From: Pascua guehoae
Lineage: Eukaryota; Basidiomycota; Tremellomycetes; Trichosporonales; Trichosporonaceae
Length of the DNA stretch: 64,000 nt
NCBI GenBank assembly: GCA_001600415.1
Contig: BCJX01000013.1
Location: 322,753-386,752 of the forward strand
Direction: 5' to 3'
Below the pieces are notes generated by a model. It was not told the DNA's origin and ran no database searches. It saw nothing but the letters and a program-made list of their open reading frames with translations. The position numbers were made by a program, and so were the translations under genes. This document shows, in pieces, positions 13,763-24,370 of this stretch (the first letter of the stretch is position 1; each line of letters starts with the position of its first letter).

Positions 13763-15148
13763 GGCGTATGCTCACACTGTGTGTGCGTGGATCGTATCAG
13801 AGCAAGCAAGGTGCGGAGCTAAGAGCTGCGCCATGTCAGGGGGTGCCGGACGATGCGAGGTGGAGGGGGGGTGTGGGGGGTTGGCAAGGAGAGTGGAGGG
13901 CAGTGTGTTGTCAAGGACAACGAAAGCGTGGTCTCACAAAGAAGAGATGGGGCAAGTTGTTTGGAGGAGGCCAAGTGGTGAAGAGGAGGAGGAGGAGGGG
14001 ATGACCAACAAGGCCAATGCGAACAATTGTAGAGTTGCAGAGAAGCAAGATCGAGAAAGAAGGAAGGAGGAAAGGAAGGAAGGGCGAGAAGGAGGTGCGT
14101 GTCCAGTATCGGGGTGCACGGTCCTCGTGTTCCAGTGTTGCAGGGGTACAAACCAACCAATAGACAAATGCTCAGACCAGCCAGTCACTAGTCACTGCCA
14201 GTTGGACCTTGCTTTTAACACAGAGTCTCTTGTCGGAAAATGTTGGTCTGGGGTTGTTGGGAGCGCGACGTGTTTTAGCGAGGTGAAAGAGTACTCGCGA
14301 GCGACTTGAAAGTCGGCAATGGTGGGAAGATGGTGCCATTTTTGCTCCAGCGGGCCGGTGTGCCTGGTGGCCTGGTGGTGGCCTGCATGGCCTGGTGGCA
14401 GCTGGTGGCTTGCGCCCTCCACTGTAAGGGCCACTGTAAAGATGACGAGCCTAAAACTGGGCGTGTGCATGGGCCATGGGCCATGGGGGCATGCATGCAT
14501 GGATGGGACCTGGCCTCGTGGATCTATCGCCGATCCACCAATCAAAACACCACAACTCGTCAGGCGCGTCAGGGGCGGGACATGATGGATCTCCTTCCAG
14601 CGTGAAACCCATTTCAATCGCGGACGATAGCCACCACTACAAGAGTGTGTCTGCAAAGTCGTCAAGACTGCCACATTGAGCTTGGGTGCACGCACGCACA
14701 CGCACGAAATGTAGGGAACACCAGTGTTGTGTGGTCGCTTGCCATACCATCGTTTGGCCGGTAGAGTGCCCATGCGCATTTTCGCCTGGCCCGAGCTCAA
14801 CATTGTCATCTCATGACGTTTGGGACACACCTGCACGATCATCTTCCCTTCCAACATCGAAACAAGAAACGAAACATGCATGGCGACAGACGAGGCGCGA
14901 GGCAGGCTACAGGGCTACATTCTCTATGCTTACGGAACATCTTAACGTGGTATTGTTGCAGTCGGAACATCTAAAAGCTCCCGATCTCTCTAACCGGCTG
15001 CGTGGACGAGGAGACCACAACGCGACCAGCGCGGCAGCCTGTCTGGAGGACAAGTTAGCAAATGCTCAGCACTCACTGGTGGCATGGTCCGGCACGTGCA
15101 GCATGTAGGCATGCAGACATGTGCAGGACATGACACCTACCTCGAGAC
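13763..15148. other. Intergenic, no gene seen
   Basis: About 1.4 kb lies upstream of the RGG protein gene. A 229-codon open frame on the minus strand (14881-14192) has no domain-like features and was rejected. GA-rich stretches (AGGAGGAGG, AAGGAAGGAGG) occur at 13980-14090. Confidence 0.5.
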
Positions 15149-15781
15149 TCAACGCTTACTCGTCTTCTGAAACGTGCCATACTCGCGGTAAGCGAGGAGG
15201 CGGGACGACTCGTCGGGAGGAGGAACGGGGCTGCGGCTGTGGGTGCGGGTGCGTTGGTGCCGATCGTCGCCCGTGTTGTGGGGCATAAGATGTGTGGTGT
15301 GGGTATGGGCGTGGTCGTGGTGCCAGTGTGCCGACGTGAGGCGGTGGTGGGCGATTGCGGCCTGCTCGGAGCGGGACGGGTCGTCGTGCGATCCAGGGCT
15401 GTACGAGACGACACTGGGCAACAGCAAGTCTGGAGAACCGTAGCCATCGTGGGAGTGGTGTGGAGAGGAGGGGCAATATGGGCAGGTGCACGACGACGAC
15501 GAGCGGTGCTGGACGGGCACTTGCAGCATTTGGGGCGAGTCGCAGTAGCGTTCCTGATGATGAGGTTTGTGATGGTGTGGTGGTTGATGCTGCTGTGCTC
15601 GCTGCTGCTGCTTCTCCCGCTCCTGCTGCCGCTGCTGCCGATATAGCTTCTGCTCGTGCTGCAGGTGCTCTTGCTCCTGCTGCTGGCAGTGGTAATGCTC
15701 AGACTTGGTTTCGACGTGGGGTGCTGGCGGCTCCATTGCGCGCGAAATCCTCCACGCGGCTGCGAGGCCCATGACGTTCAT
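15149..15781 (-). CDS. Hypothetical Gln/His-rich protein (tentative)
   Basis: A single open frame of 210 codons starts at ATG 15781; a second in-frame ATG lies three codons later. I do not recognise it. The first 20 residues are mildly hydrophobic. They are followed by a Gln/Glu-rich charged stretch (LYRQQRQQEREKQQQRAQQ), a His/Pro cluster (HQPPHHHKPHH), a Cys/Ser segment (SSSSCTCPYCPSSP) and a His/Thr-rich C-terminal half. The composition is unlike the random frames nearby, and the Gln codons are mostly CAG in one frame, which favours a real gene. No homologue-like motif, intron or promoter supports it. Confidence 0.42.
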   Translation of the reverse strand: MNVMGLAAAWRISRAMEPPAPHVETKSEHYHCQQQEQEHLQHEQKLYRQQRQQEREKQQQRAQQHQPPHHHKPHHQERYCDSPQMLQVPVQHRSSSSCTCPYCPSSPHHSHDGYGSPDLLLPSVVSYSPGSHDDPSRSEQAAIAHHRLTSAHWHHDHAHTHTTHLMPHNTGDDRHQRTRTHSRSPVPPPDESSRLLAYREYGTFQKTSKR

Positions 15782-18725
15782 TGAAAGTGGCAGAGGGTGA
15801 TGTGTGGCGGTCGCGACTGTCCGACAAGCCTAGTGTCGTGGGTAATGAGCGGAGGTGGGTGAGAGTTGAGATACAGTAAGACGGGAACGAAACCAAAGGC
15901 GACACTGTTCGCTGCTAGACGAAGGAGAAAGGAGAAGGCGGGGTGGAGACTGACTCTTGCATGCATACTGTTGATGAACGTTAAGTACCTCGTAGTGATC
16001 AGTAGTAGCGAATACGCAGCAACTCTCGGTTCCCATCTCGGCTTCGATAACAAACACTCGCTGACTGATGAGCGCGCGATTCTTCTCGCCTTGCGTCTGC
16101 CCATGCCACATCCCACATGTCACACCTAGCAAACCGGTGCAAGCTTTGGCTAGACGTGTTCTGGGCCATGGTGAGATGGCCAGTCAGGCTAGTCAGGTGT
16201 GAGTGTTGCGTCCTAATTGCGGTGCTGATGGGCTGGAGTCCAGTTCTGCCATGAGCCAGTGCGATGTGGTTATCGCCACATCGTGGCATGCAGCGTCGGG
16301 TACATATTGCACCCGTCACTGCCCGAGCACGAAAAAACGTCCAACAGGGGCATTTGCAGCTTGATGCAGACGACTGTGCACACGCCGTCCGCCACCAAGC
16401 CACTCCCCAGCTCCGCCAACACGCCGAGCGCCGAGGGCGGTGCAGGGTGAGACACCGGCGGTGGGCAGTGAATTCAATGGAACTTAGCCATGCTGCTATG
16501 CATCCTGCATGGAAACGCTGTTGCTGCCACCGGTTGCATGTCGTTGGCTGCATGGTCCTGGCTAGGGCCGAACGCGTTGTGGCCTGCATGGTCTTGCCGG
16601 CTGCCGGCGCTTTCTCGGTACCGATACTTGCCCAAATGGCAGGTCGAAGCGGTGCAGTGGTGAGACTGGGAGTAACCACCGAGCCAGCGGCGTCGGCGCG
16701 TGACCCGACGCGCGGCGCGTCTGAATCAGTGCACCGCCCCCTCAGCGAGGTGGAGCTAAAAAGCAGTGCTGGGCATGGCCAACGCATGCGTGCACGGACG
16801 GACGAGTACGACGAGTAGTGGTACAGTTGCTCCGCTAGCTCGGCTGCAGTGACCAATGCCATCTGGACTGGGTGGACTGATGGTTGTTGTGGCGGCGTGC
16901 ATGCATGCATGTGGGAGGTAATGATGCTCCTCGTGAAACGTACGACACCTCTTGAACTCTCGTAGCCAACACGGGTCGGCATCGCTGGGGGGCAATGGGG
17001 GGGGGGATGAAGCCGCAGAGCGATCAGCTACATTTTGCACATCAACCCGTCCTTGGAGTCCTTGTGTTCGGAAACAGGCACGACCTGTCCAGCTGCCTGT
17101 GGGCTTGGCTGGATGTTCCGAGTCCCACGCGGTTTTGAGTAGATATCTCAAACCCCAGAGCAACTATAGATGTATACTCGAGTGGATATCAATGCAAGTA
17201 CTCTCTATGCGCCAAGATCGGGCGCACAGCCTTATCCCACACACTCACTTTGACTACCTGGTCGGTCTATACCATTTCTGTCTAGTAGTGTCTAAGTGCG
17301 CATGTATGTTCCGGAGGTCCGGCCATCGACGGACCCAGAGCAGTGCATTAGATGTCGAGATGGTGGGTACGACGCGAATCTCGTCCACAAACCCAAGGTA
17401 TGAAAGGCATGGTGGAGAGTTTGTCATGAGCAAGAACTGACATACTACCGACGTGCGTCGCCAGCGCACCACTTGGCCCAGCTGGCGGGGCTCACCTTCC
17501 CCCCTTCTAGACCCAGATGGCGATCTCGTGCACCAGATAGTCTCCGTGGCAGTGCAGCCGTCGTACAGACTCCGACAAGGACTGTTGCACGTCCGCAATG
17601 CAGCTCGGCGTCGACACCAGCACAGCTATCGTGATCTGCGTTGGACAAGATCAAGATGGAGCAGTAACGAGGGGAGACGGGTGGAGCCGAGACGGACGGA
17701 GTAGCGGGGACGGTGGTAAGCATATCCCCCTTTGCATCGCTTTGGATGGAGGTGGACACACAGTGCAGTCTAGACCCAGCACTCGGAGATCGGCCGCCTT
17801 TGTTCTTTACAACCAGTTTTTAAGAGCACCCACCCTCCTGATTGATACCAGTTACGCGCGCGGAGATAGACAAAGAGGGCCGTCCACGCATCCCCCAGTC
17901 TTAACACACCTCTTACGACGCGCAATTAAGCAAGGAGCATGTCAGCAGAAAGTAAGTAAACGCGAGCTGTAATTGCATCGGTGCCTCTGTGCCTCTCGGC
18001 ATTTCCGTGAATCTGTCTGTGGTCTGCGCACTGTGGTCGAGACCTGAACGCGTTCGGGGTCAGAATGGCCACCCTAGGACGGCGCACGCGCTCCGCCGGC
18101 CGCCGCGCCTCGGCACGTCGGCACGCTCTCGTCAGACCGCTCCCAATCTCCTATTCTCCCAATCTCCCCGCAAGCGAGTGCATGCACGAGGCACGGCGGC
18201 CGCTACTGACCTACTTAGCTACTTACGTACCGGCGTCGGTGTACTTTCACGTGTGACGCGCGCGTCAAGCGGTGCAGGGCCGCTTGCGCCGTCTCCGCTC
18301 CGTCAGATCCGTGATGGCAGCGCTGCGTATGCCCCGAGAGCTGAGCGGTGGACTGATGGTACATAAACGCGACCGACCTGGTCCGTTAGTCGCCACCCAC
18401 GACCTGGCAGTATCGACTGCACGCCCGCCCCTTCCGACCCCGGTACGCGTTAACGCGAGTCGGTACCTCTTTTTCTCAACGCTTGACGTCTTTCACGCGT
18501 TCGAGGGCGCGTCTTTACCACCCCGTTCCTACGACCCTGTTCCTGGCCGCATTCACGTCCACGTCAACAACAAGCCGTACATTTTTTTCTTCTCTTGACA
18601 CTTTGATATCGTACACTGCATCGCTGGCCGATACCACAAAACGCTTGCCCCTCGCCCAGCCCTCGCCCAGCTCTCGCCCAGCCCTCGCCTGTATCACTGC
18701 AAATCTACCCACCAAACTCCACGCC
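15782..18725. other. Long intergenic region, no supported gene
   Basis: Nearly 3 kb separates the leftward block from the rightward block. A 327-codon minus-strand frame (16982-15999) was considered and rejected. Alternating CATGCATG-type purine/pyrimidine runs occur near 16895-16910. The last part (18250-18725) is pyrimidine-rich with repeated CTCGCCCAGCC units at 18650-18690 and is probably the promoter and 5' UTR of the next gene. Confidence 0.5.
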
Positions 18726-19442
18726 ATGGGCTTCTTCCGACGCAAACCACCACACGTCAAGCCGAGCTCGCGCCTGCGCGCACAAGAGGTACTCGACCGC
18801 GCCGACCTAGCCAAGCGCGCCGAGGACTATCCGGAATACGTCTCTGCCGAGCAGCTCGAGACGCTCAAGAACGGCCCCAAGCACCCCCAGCCGTGGGACT
18901 GGTACGCCGAGGGCGGCAACATGCCCAAGCCGGACACGCGCGAGCTCGAGCTGCGCCCCGCGCCGACCGGCTCTGGTTCTGGCTCCCGCGCTCGCGGCCG
19001 GAGCATGACGGCGACGGCGGCAGCGCACCCGTACCGCCAGTTTCCAGACTCGCCGAGCCCGCCCCCCGCCGCGGAGCGGTACGGGTCGTCGTACGGGTCG
19101 GCCTCGGGGTCTGGGGCCGGGTCTGGGTACGCCTCGTTCGCGGGCAACTCGCGCGCGTCGCTCGATCGCGACCAGCACTCGGACGAGAGCCACGAGTATT
19201 CCTGGGGGCGCGATGTTGAACGCCAGTATACCGGCTACACTGCGTACAGTCCCGACAAGCGATACGCGACGGGCAGCACCAACCAGCGCACCGGGACCAG
19301 CTACGGAAGCTATGGTGGAGGATACGAACCGCCCCGCCGCGCGTCACAGTACGCACCGCCCGTCCAGGATAGGGACCCCTTCGAGGACCCCACCCCCGCA
19401 TACGACGACTACGGTCGGCCATACTCTGTGTTTGGATACTAG
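18726..19442 (+). CDS. Hypothetical protein, basic N-terminus and Tyr/Ser/Gly-rich tail
   Basis: A single exon of 238 residues. I chose ATG 18726 (context GCCATGGGC) over an upstream in-frame ATG at 18483, because the intervening DNA is pyrimidine-rich leader-like sequence. The protein starts MGFFRRKPP, a possible N-myristoylation glycine followed by a basic patch, which could mean membrane association. A charged helical segment follows (residues about 20-50, EVLDRADLAKRAEDYPEY) and then WDWYAEGGNMPKP. From residue 80 on it is Gly/Ser/Tyr/Pro-rich (GSASGSGAGSGYASF, YGSYGGGYEPPRR) and probably disordered. I do not recognise a family. Confidence 0.8.
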   Translation: MGFFRRKPPHVKPSSRLRAQEVLDRADLAKRAEDYPEYVSAEQLETLKNGPKHPQPWDWYAEGGNMPKPDTRELELRPAPTGSGSGSRARGRSMTATAAAHPYRQFPDSPSPPPAAERYGSSYGSASGSGAGSGYASFAGNSRASLDRDQHSDESHEYSWGRDVERQYTGYTAYSPDKRYATGSTNQRTGTSYGSYGGGYEPPRRASQYAPPVQDRDPFEDPTPAYDDYGRPYSVFGY

Positions 19443-20345
19443 ATCCTTACGAGGAGCGGTGGGCGGTGCGCACCTGGGTGCATACACGGCATCTTGAGGG
19501 AATGTTAGATGGCCAGATCCCCGGACGCGTCGGGGTCGAGACCCCAGTTCATGTGGCAAAGCGCCTGGCGCTTCGGGGTGTGGCTTTGGTATGACGGCAG
19601 ATAGATACAAGTAGAGGTACGACTCGATCAGCGACTTGGGCAGTGCCCAGGCGCCACCTGATACTTAGAATAGAATTTGTATGACCGCCCCGTTCTCGTG
19701 TTCTTGTTTCATCGCCATGCATGTCTGTACGTTGTGAGGCGCAGACGCACCAGTGTGGCCACTCGAAGCCGTGCCTCGCTCCATTTGCTCGGTGGGCGGC
19801 GGTGCAAGCCAGATCGCACCGTTCATGAGATCCCACCGTTCAAGCATGCCACAATCCAACCGCCAACGGATCCAGGTACAGCCCGTGACCGCAAGAACAT
19901 TGAAGCCACTCTGTTGCTGTAAATCGCAGAGATGGTGTGCGAGCCAGCAGCCAGCCAGAACGATGCAAGCAGTACTCATGTCAGGCACAATCCAACGGGC
20001 AACAGAGCAGATCCCACGTCTGTCAGACACAAACCCACCGCGTCCACCGGCGCACCAATGCATGCTTTCCGCCATCAGCCAATGGATTAATCTATGCAGT
20101 GCCGCATGGAATGTCACGGGCATTCCATTCTCCAGAGCAGTGCAGGCGGTGTCCTCAGCGGTGTACGCTTCTGAATAGGTGATCTACAGGGCGGGGTATG
20201 CATGAATGCTCGTTGGGCGTTCAGACTCGTGGTGAGCATATAAGCCACCCCGACGAGCACGACGTCCCCCACCATCCGCTCACACTTTTCCTTTCCTTCA
20301 CCTTGATAGCTTGTTCACCGCAGCACTACCAACGGCACACTAGAC
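19443..20345. other. Intergenic with promoter of the next gene; no gene seen
   Basis: Two overlapping open frames (20123-19665 minus; 19753-20178 plus) lack coding features. The right end carries a TATA element at 20237 and a pyrimidine-rich leader (20280-20340) for the downstream gene. Confidence 0.5.
20237..20244 (+). promoter_or_regulatory. TATA element (CATATAAG)
   Basis: CATATAAG lies 109 bases upstream of the ATG at 20346 and is followed by a C/T-rich leader, a common arrangement for core promoters in these yeasts. Confidence 0.6.
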
Positions 20346-20822
20346 ATGGGCTTCCTCAATGCGAACTGGAGCAGCGCGACCTTTGCCAAGTTTGGCCAAA
20401 AGTCTGCACCCTCCAGTCCCCCCGCGCCGCCAAAGGCGACGGCCCCACCGGCCACATCGCACCAGTGCAACTGTCCCCTCTGCCCCACACACGTCGCGAC
20501 GGCCCCGAGCCAGGAACCAGGTCGCGAGCGCGGAGGAAGCGTGGACGGCGACCTGGCATCCGAAGACGACGAGGCGTACCAACTCCGCTTGCGCAGGTAC
20601 GCGACGCGCCTGTTCAGCGATGCCAACAGCGGCCCCAAGAAGCTCGGCGTGGACGCCAACGGCGGCCGGCAGGCGTGGTTTATGGTCTGGGACGCCGACG
20701 AGGACGGCGCACCACGGCGGGCGATTCCAGAGGGTCTCGAGCATGGGCCGTGCGATGCGCCCCAGTACTGGACGCCGTGGGAGACGAACGACTTTTGGTC
20801 GTGCAGGGGTATGAGAGCGTGA
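20346..20822 (+). CDS. Hypothetical 158-residue protein with CxCxxC motif
   Basis: A single exon of 158 residues starting MGFLNANWSS, again a possible N-myristoylation glycine. A CNCPLC cluster at about residues 41-46 could bind a metal. A helical stretch EDDEAYQLRLRRYATRLF follows, and then a Trp-rich C-terminus (AWFMVWDADEDG, PQYWTPWETNDFW). I recognise no family. The TATA element 109 bases upstream and a pyrimidine-rich leader support expression. The short MGF(F/L) start resembles that of the preceding gene on the same strand, but I see no further similarity. Confidence 0.75.
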   Translation: MGFLNANWSSATFAKFGQKSAPSSPPAPPKATAPPATSHQCNCPLCPTHVATAPSQEPGRERGGSVDGDLASEDDEAYQLRLRRYATRLFSDANSGPKKLGVDANGGRQAWFMVWDADEDGAPRRAIPEGLEHGPCDAPQYWTPWETNDFWSCRGMRA

Positions 20823-21056
20823 GGTGAGTTTCAGTCAACGCCGGGGGGTCTGGATGATGAGTGCAACTGGCTGACTGTCAGATGCGATGGTGGGGAATAC
20901 GCGTCCTGCGGTGGTGGCAAGGGATAAGAGGGATGATAGGAGGTAGAGCGTATTGGCGACCGAGGACGAACATGATCAGCACGAACGGGTGAAACGACGA
21001 CGAAGAAAGACAAACCGACAATGACGATACGTGGTGACGGTGCCCCGGGGTCCCCA

Positions 21057-21555
21057 GCCAGACAGCACCGTCGCCAGTCAGGAGCCGCCGTTCCCAGCCA
21101 GGCGGCGCCGTTCCCAGCCAGGCAGCGCCGTTCCCAGCCAGGCAGCACCGTCCCCAGCCAGGCGCCACCGTCCCCAGCCAGGCGGCGCCGTTCCCACCCA
21201 GGCAGCGCCGTTCCCACCCAGGCAGCACCGTCCCCAGCCAGCAGCCGCCGTCCCCACCACCGTCCCCAGCCAAGAGGCGCCGTTCCCACCCAGGCGGCAC
21301 CGTTCCCAGCCAGGCAGCGCCGTTCCCAGCCAGGTGGCACAGTCCCCAGTCAGGAGCGGCCGTCCCCAGTCAAGAGCCGCCGTCCCCAGCCAGGCGCCAC
21401 AGTCCCCACCCAGGAGCGGCCGGTCTCACCTCGCCGTCCCCAGTGCCGGCCCCAACCCGCCGTTCCCACCCAGCCGCCGCCGTTCCCACCCAGCCGCCGC
21501 CGCTCCCACCCAGCCGCCGCCGCTCCCACTCAGCGCCGCTCCCACCGGCCGTCCC
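21057..21555. repeat. Minisatellite, about 25 imperfect 20-bp units
   Basis: The consensus unit is CCGTTCCCAGCCAGGCAGCG, with variants CCGTCCCCAGTCAGGAGCGG, CCGTTCCCACCCAGGCGGCA and, toward the right, CCGTTCCCACCCAGCCGCCG. The last block tends to shorten to about 18 bases. Since 20 is not a multiple of three, any translation would repeat every 60 bases in rotating frames, which argues against coding use. Confidence 0.9.
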
Positions 21556-22512
21556 CACCCAGCCCATGCCGCCCCCAGCCCTCGGTCCCCAGACCCCCTT
21601 CCTCGGTACCCCACCAGGCTCCAGCGCCCCCACCCCCTTGCCCGCTAGTCCCTTCCCCCGCGATGCAACGATAGAAGCGCAGCCAAGCAACCCAACCCCC
21701 AACGAGGACGGCCGCATACCTGATTGCGACCTTTGTATACCCTCCTCTCCCGGTTGATAAGGATAACATCCGATGCACTACGGTACCCGGGCCCATGAGA
21801 ATACCCCGAAGTCGAAGTGTTGGAGCGCACCATGGAGGGGCCGAGACCCAGACCACCCTGCGCTAGCGAGGCAGTACAGCTTTGTCTCGTGCACTGTGCA
21901 TCCTGTCAGACGTAAGCCACTCGTTCACGAACTAGCTCGCTGGATCGCTGGATCACAAGCTCTAGTCCTCGTACTAGCCCCTTGCACGCCTTGGCGCCGT
22001 TCGCGTCGCGGATTGCATCCCCTGCCCCTGTCCCGCGCCATTGTTTGTGTTGGATGCACGCATGCGCGGCCTACACCCTGTGGCTATGCAAGGATGCACT
22101 AGAGACTCGGCGCCGACAGCGTACTTGGGGTGGGGCGGCGTGGTGCGCGTGCCCGCTGCCCGCCATGCATGTGGGCGCACCCGAGGGGGGAATGGGCCGA
22201 GCGGGCTAACGCGGCAAGGGGGGAATACTGCGCGTACTGCGGGCCTGGGCCAGCTGAGCTTGTGCGGTAGGTATACCGTACCCACGGTGATGTTTTTGTT
22301 TTTCGAGTGTGGCGGTGCCGAATGTGGCGCCTGGGTGCTTGGGTGGTGGGCAGATGGTTGGCACCGCCTTGGCGTTCTTCACCGCCTTGTTGGAGCGGAA
22401 ATCACGGGGGTGGCACCCCGAACCGACGTATACCGATGTCACACCGACGACGAGACAAGGACGCGTATGCGTCGTGTTGGGTGGGTGCATGCATGTTTGT
22501 CGCGGATGGGAT

Positions 22513-22519
22513 TATAAAT
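22513..22519 (+). promoter_or_regulatory. TATA-like element (TATAAAT)
   Basis: TATAAAT lies 229 bases upstream of ATG 22742 and is followed by a long C/T-rich leader. It is the only such element in the 700 bases before this gene. Confidence 0.45.
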
Positions 22520-22741
22520 CCTAGGTAAAGGTGGTTGGTTGGGAGTGATCATCACTGACGGTGTTGCTGGGCTTGTCTAGCGGTCTTTCATCCTCGTTCA
22601 TCCTCGTCCACCCCCTAGCTCGTCGTTCTTACCGTAGTCACCAGGACCGAAAAGCCCACGCGGTTTACTGGCCCCCGTCATCGACGTTACCTCTTATCCT
22701 CGACCCCATCGTACACTTTTCCAACTCCCGCCGCCAAGATA

Positions 22742-23893
22742 ATGGGCCTCGTCGAGTCGTCCTATGCCTTTGAGGAGATGTACTACTCCGAGCATGGCTC
22801 CCCAAAGTCGCCGCACTCGTTCGTACGGCAGTTCCCCCTCGTACCTGTCGAGGAAGACAGCTGCGCATCCGCCGCCGAGTCGCAAGCATCCTCACCGGAG
22901 CGCGAGCTGGCTACCATGACGCCCAACGACGTTCCATCTGTCGAGGAGCTTCCAGTGGACGTCCCAGTGGAGGGTATCTCAGCTCCTTCTTCTCCAACAG
23001 ATGCAGAGGAACCTGCCAACGAGGCGCCACACGACGAAGCGCTGGCTCAGTCGTCACCCTCACAGACAAACGCTGCCGAGACCAACACCGAACTCCCCCT
23101 CGTCGACAGTCCTCTCCCCCTCCTGGACCTTGTAGACTTTGACACCGGTCTCCTCTCCCCCTCCCCATTCAACCTCGACACGCCGGCGCTCGACACGCTC
23201 GACCTCCCGAGCTGCACGACGACGGCGGTGCACACTCCCCTCCCCTCCTTTGTGGCCAAGAGCGACGACGCAGTGCCTCTCTTCGACGCCCTGCCACTCG
23301 TGGACACGGTGCCTCTGCCGCTCGCGTGGTACATCTCGCACAACACTCAGACATCATCACCTTTCACGCCTTTTGCGTGGGCCAATACAAACACGACCCT
23401 CCCTACACCTTTCAGCACCGACTTGACAGTCTCGTGCGATCCCCTCTCCGCACTCGGTGACCCCCTCGCGGCCCCGCTCACCGCTCCCCTCCCCGCTCCC
23501 CTCGCCATTCCTATCTCCACCCCATTTACCGCCCCCCTCTCAGCGCCAGTATTCGCCCCTACCACCCACCACACACTTCCCACTGTTCTTAACACACCAT
23601 CCGTAACCCCCGCGTCGCGCCCAACCACCCCCAAACGCGCACCCGCGCCAGCTCCGAAATTACTCCCCGTCCCAAAAGCCTACAAACACCACACTGCGCC
23701 GCCGCGTATTCGCCACCGGGACGCGGAGGAGGCTGACGGCGACAATGAAAAGCCAGCCAAGCGCGCCAAACGCGACAATGAAAAGCCAGCCAAGCGTGCC
23801 AGACGCGACAACGCCCACGCGTCGTATACGCTCCTAGAGGCGTATGTGTCGCACGTCGAGTACGACTGCGTTACTGGCAAATGGTGGGAGTAG
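22742..23893 (+). CDS. Hypothetical protein with acidic/hydrophobic segments and a duplicated NLS
   Basis: A single exon of 383 residues. I see no known domain. The N-terminal third is rich in Glu, Asp, Ser and Pro. Residues about 115-160 alternate acidic and bulky residues (LLDLVDFDTGLLSPSPF, LDTPALDTLDLP), the pattern of activation domains. A Pro/Ala/Thr/Leu-rich middle with short repeats follows (PLAAPLTAPLPAPLAIP). Near the C-terminus DNEKPAKRAKR and DNEKPAKRARR stand in tandem, from a 33-nt direct duplication at 23741-23806, and give a strong nuclear-localisation signal. The end (SYTLLEAYVSHVEYDCVTGKWWE) may be a small folded element. A nuclear co-regulator is plausible but unproven; no DNA-binding domain is visible. 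Confidence 0.8.
   Translation: MGLVESSYAFEEMYYSEHGSPKSPHSFVRQFPLVPVEEDSCASAAESQASSPERELATMTPNDVPSVEELPVDVPVEGISAPSSPTDAEEPANEAPHDEALAQSSPSQTNAAETNTELPLVDSPLPLLDLVDFDTGLLSPSPFNLDTPALDTLDLPSCTTTAVHTPLPSFVAKSDDAVPLFDALPLVDTVPLPLAWYISHNTQTSSPFTPFAWANTNTTLPTPFSTDLTVSCDPLSALGDPLAAPLTAPLPAPLAIPISTPFTAPLSAPVFAPTTHHTLPTVLNTPSVTPASRPTTPKRAPAPAPKLLPVPKAYKHHTAPPRIRHRDAEEADGDNEKPAKRAKRDNEKPAKRARRDNAHASYTLLEAYVSHVEYDCVTGKWWE
23741..23806 (+). repeat. 33-bp direct tandem duplication inside the preceding CDS
   Basis: The two 33-base copies (23741-23773 and 23774-23806) differ at two positions and encode DNEKPAKRAKR and DNEKPAKRARR. The few differences suggest a recent duplication. Confidence 0.9.
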
Positions 23894-24244
23894 CGAAATA
23901 AGGTGCGTCGAGGCCACGATCCATGAACCATTTCTGACAGTTAGGACACAAAAGAAATCAGAAGTTGTCTTTTTCCGTCGGCCGCGTTTGATTTTGTATT
24001 ATAGCTTTTTTTACATTTCTGCTGTTGCAAACAGCACGCCATTCGAGTAACGACCAGTGCCGAGGAGCAAACCGAGGCGACGACATATCCGGAGAAAAGA
24101 AGCCATCGCGAGGTTGGAAGACGATCCGAGGACAATCCGGAGATTGTTTGTATTGCTAGTTGCATCCTTTCTAGAGCCAGCATGCAGAGTTTTGTGACAA
24201 GGGGGTGTGTCGTGACGTGAAGGCCCTTGGCCCATTAATACTTT

Positions 24245-24370
24245 TGCATTGTCGAGACTTTTGCGCCTACTGTAGAAGACTGGTTCACCGTGAAGACCTT
24301 TGTGCCATGAAGACATTTCCGCCATCAAGAAGTTTTCGCTGTGAAGACCTTTCCACCTTAAGACTTTAGC
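24245..24370. repeat. Degenerate repeats of (GT)GAAGACCTTTNNNCC
   Basis: Imperfect copies of GTGAAGACCTTTGTGCC-like units follow one another: GAGACTTTTGCGCC, GTGAAGACCTTTGTGCC, ATGAAGACATTTCCGCC, AAGAAGTTTTCGC, GTGAAGACCTTTCCACC, TAAGACTTTAGCACC. Units are about 17-20 bases and irregular. The style is like the 640-900 repeats but the sequence is unrelated. Confidence 0.7.

Larger units (their letters stand above)
20823..22741. other. Intergenic containing a 20-bp minisatellite; no supported gene
   Basis: The minisatellite (about 21057-21555) is open in several frames on both strands, so open frames of 140-217 codons here are by-products of the repeat. The remaining sequence shows no coding motif. 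The right end (22500-22741) holds a TATA-like element and pyrimidine-rich leader of the next gene. Confidence 0.6.

Noticed and set aside
14192..14881. A 229-codon minus-strand frame.
   Set aside because: No domain-like segment or consistent codon choice, and it overlaps equally open frames on the other strand.
15999..16982. A 327-codon open frame on the minus strand.
   Set aside because: Composition is rich in Cys, Trp, Arg and Ser with no ordered motif, no splice partners and no promoter. Such lengths arise by chance in GC-rich DNA.
21021..21674. Open frames of 140-217 codons on both strands over the minisatellite.
   Set aside because: They are produced by a 20-bp repeat lacking stops. 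The unit is not a multiple of three and units are degenerate, so a conserved peptide is unlikely.
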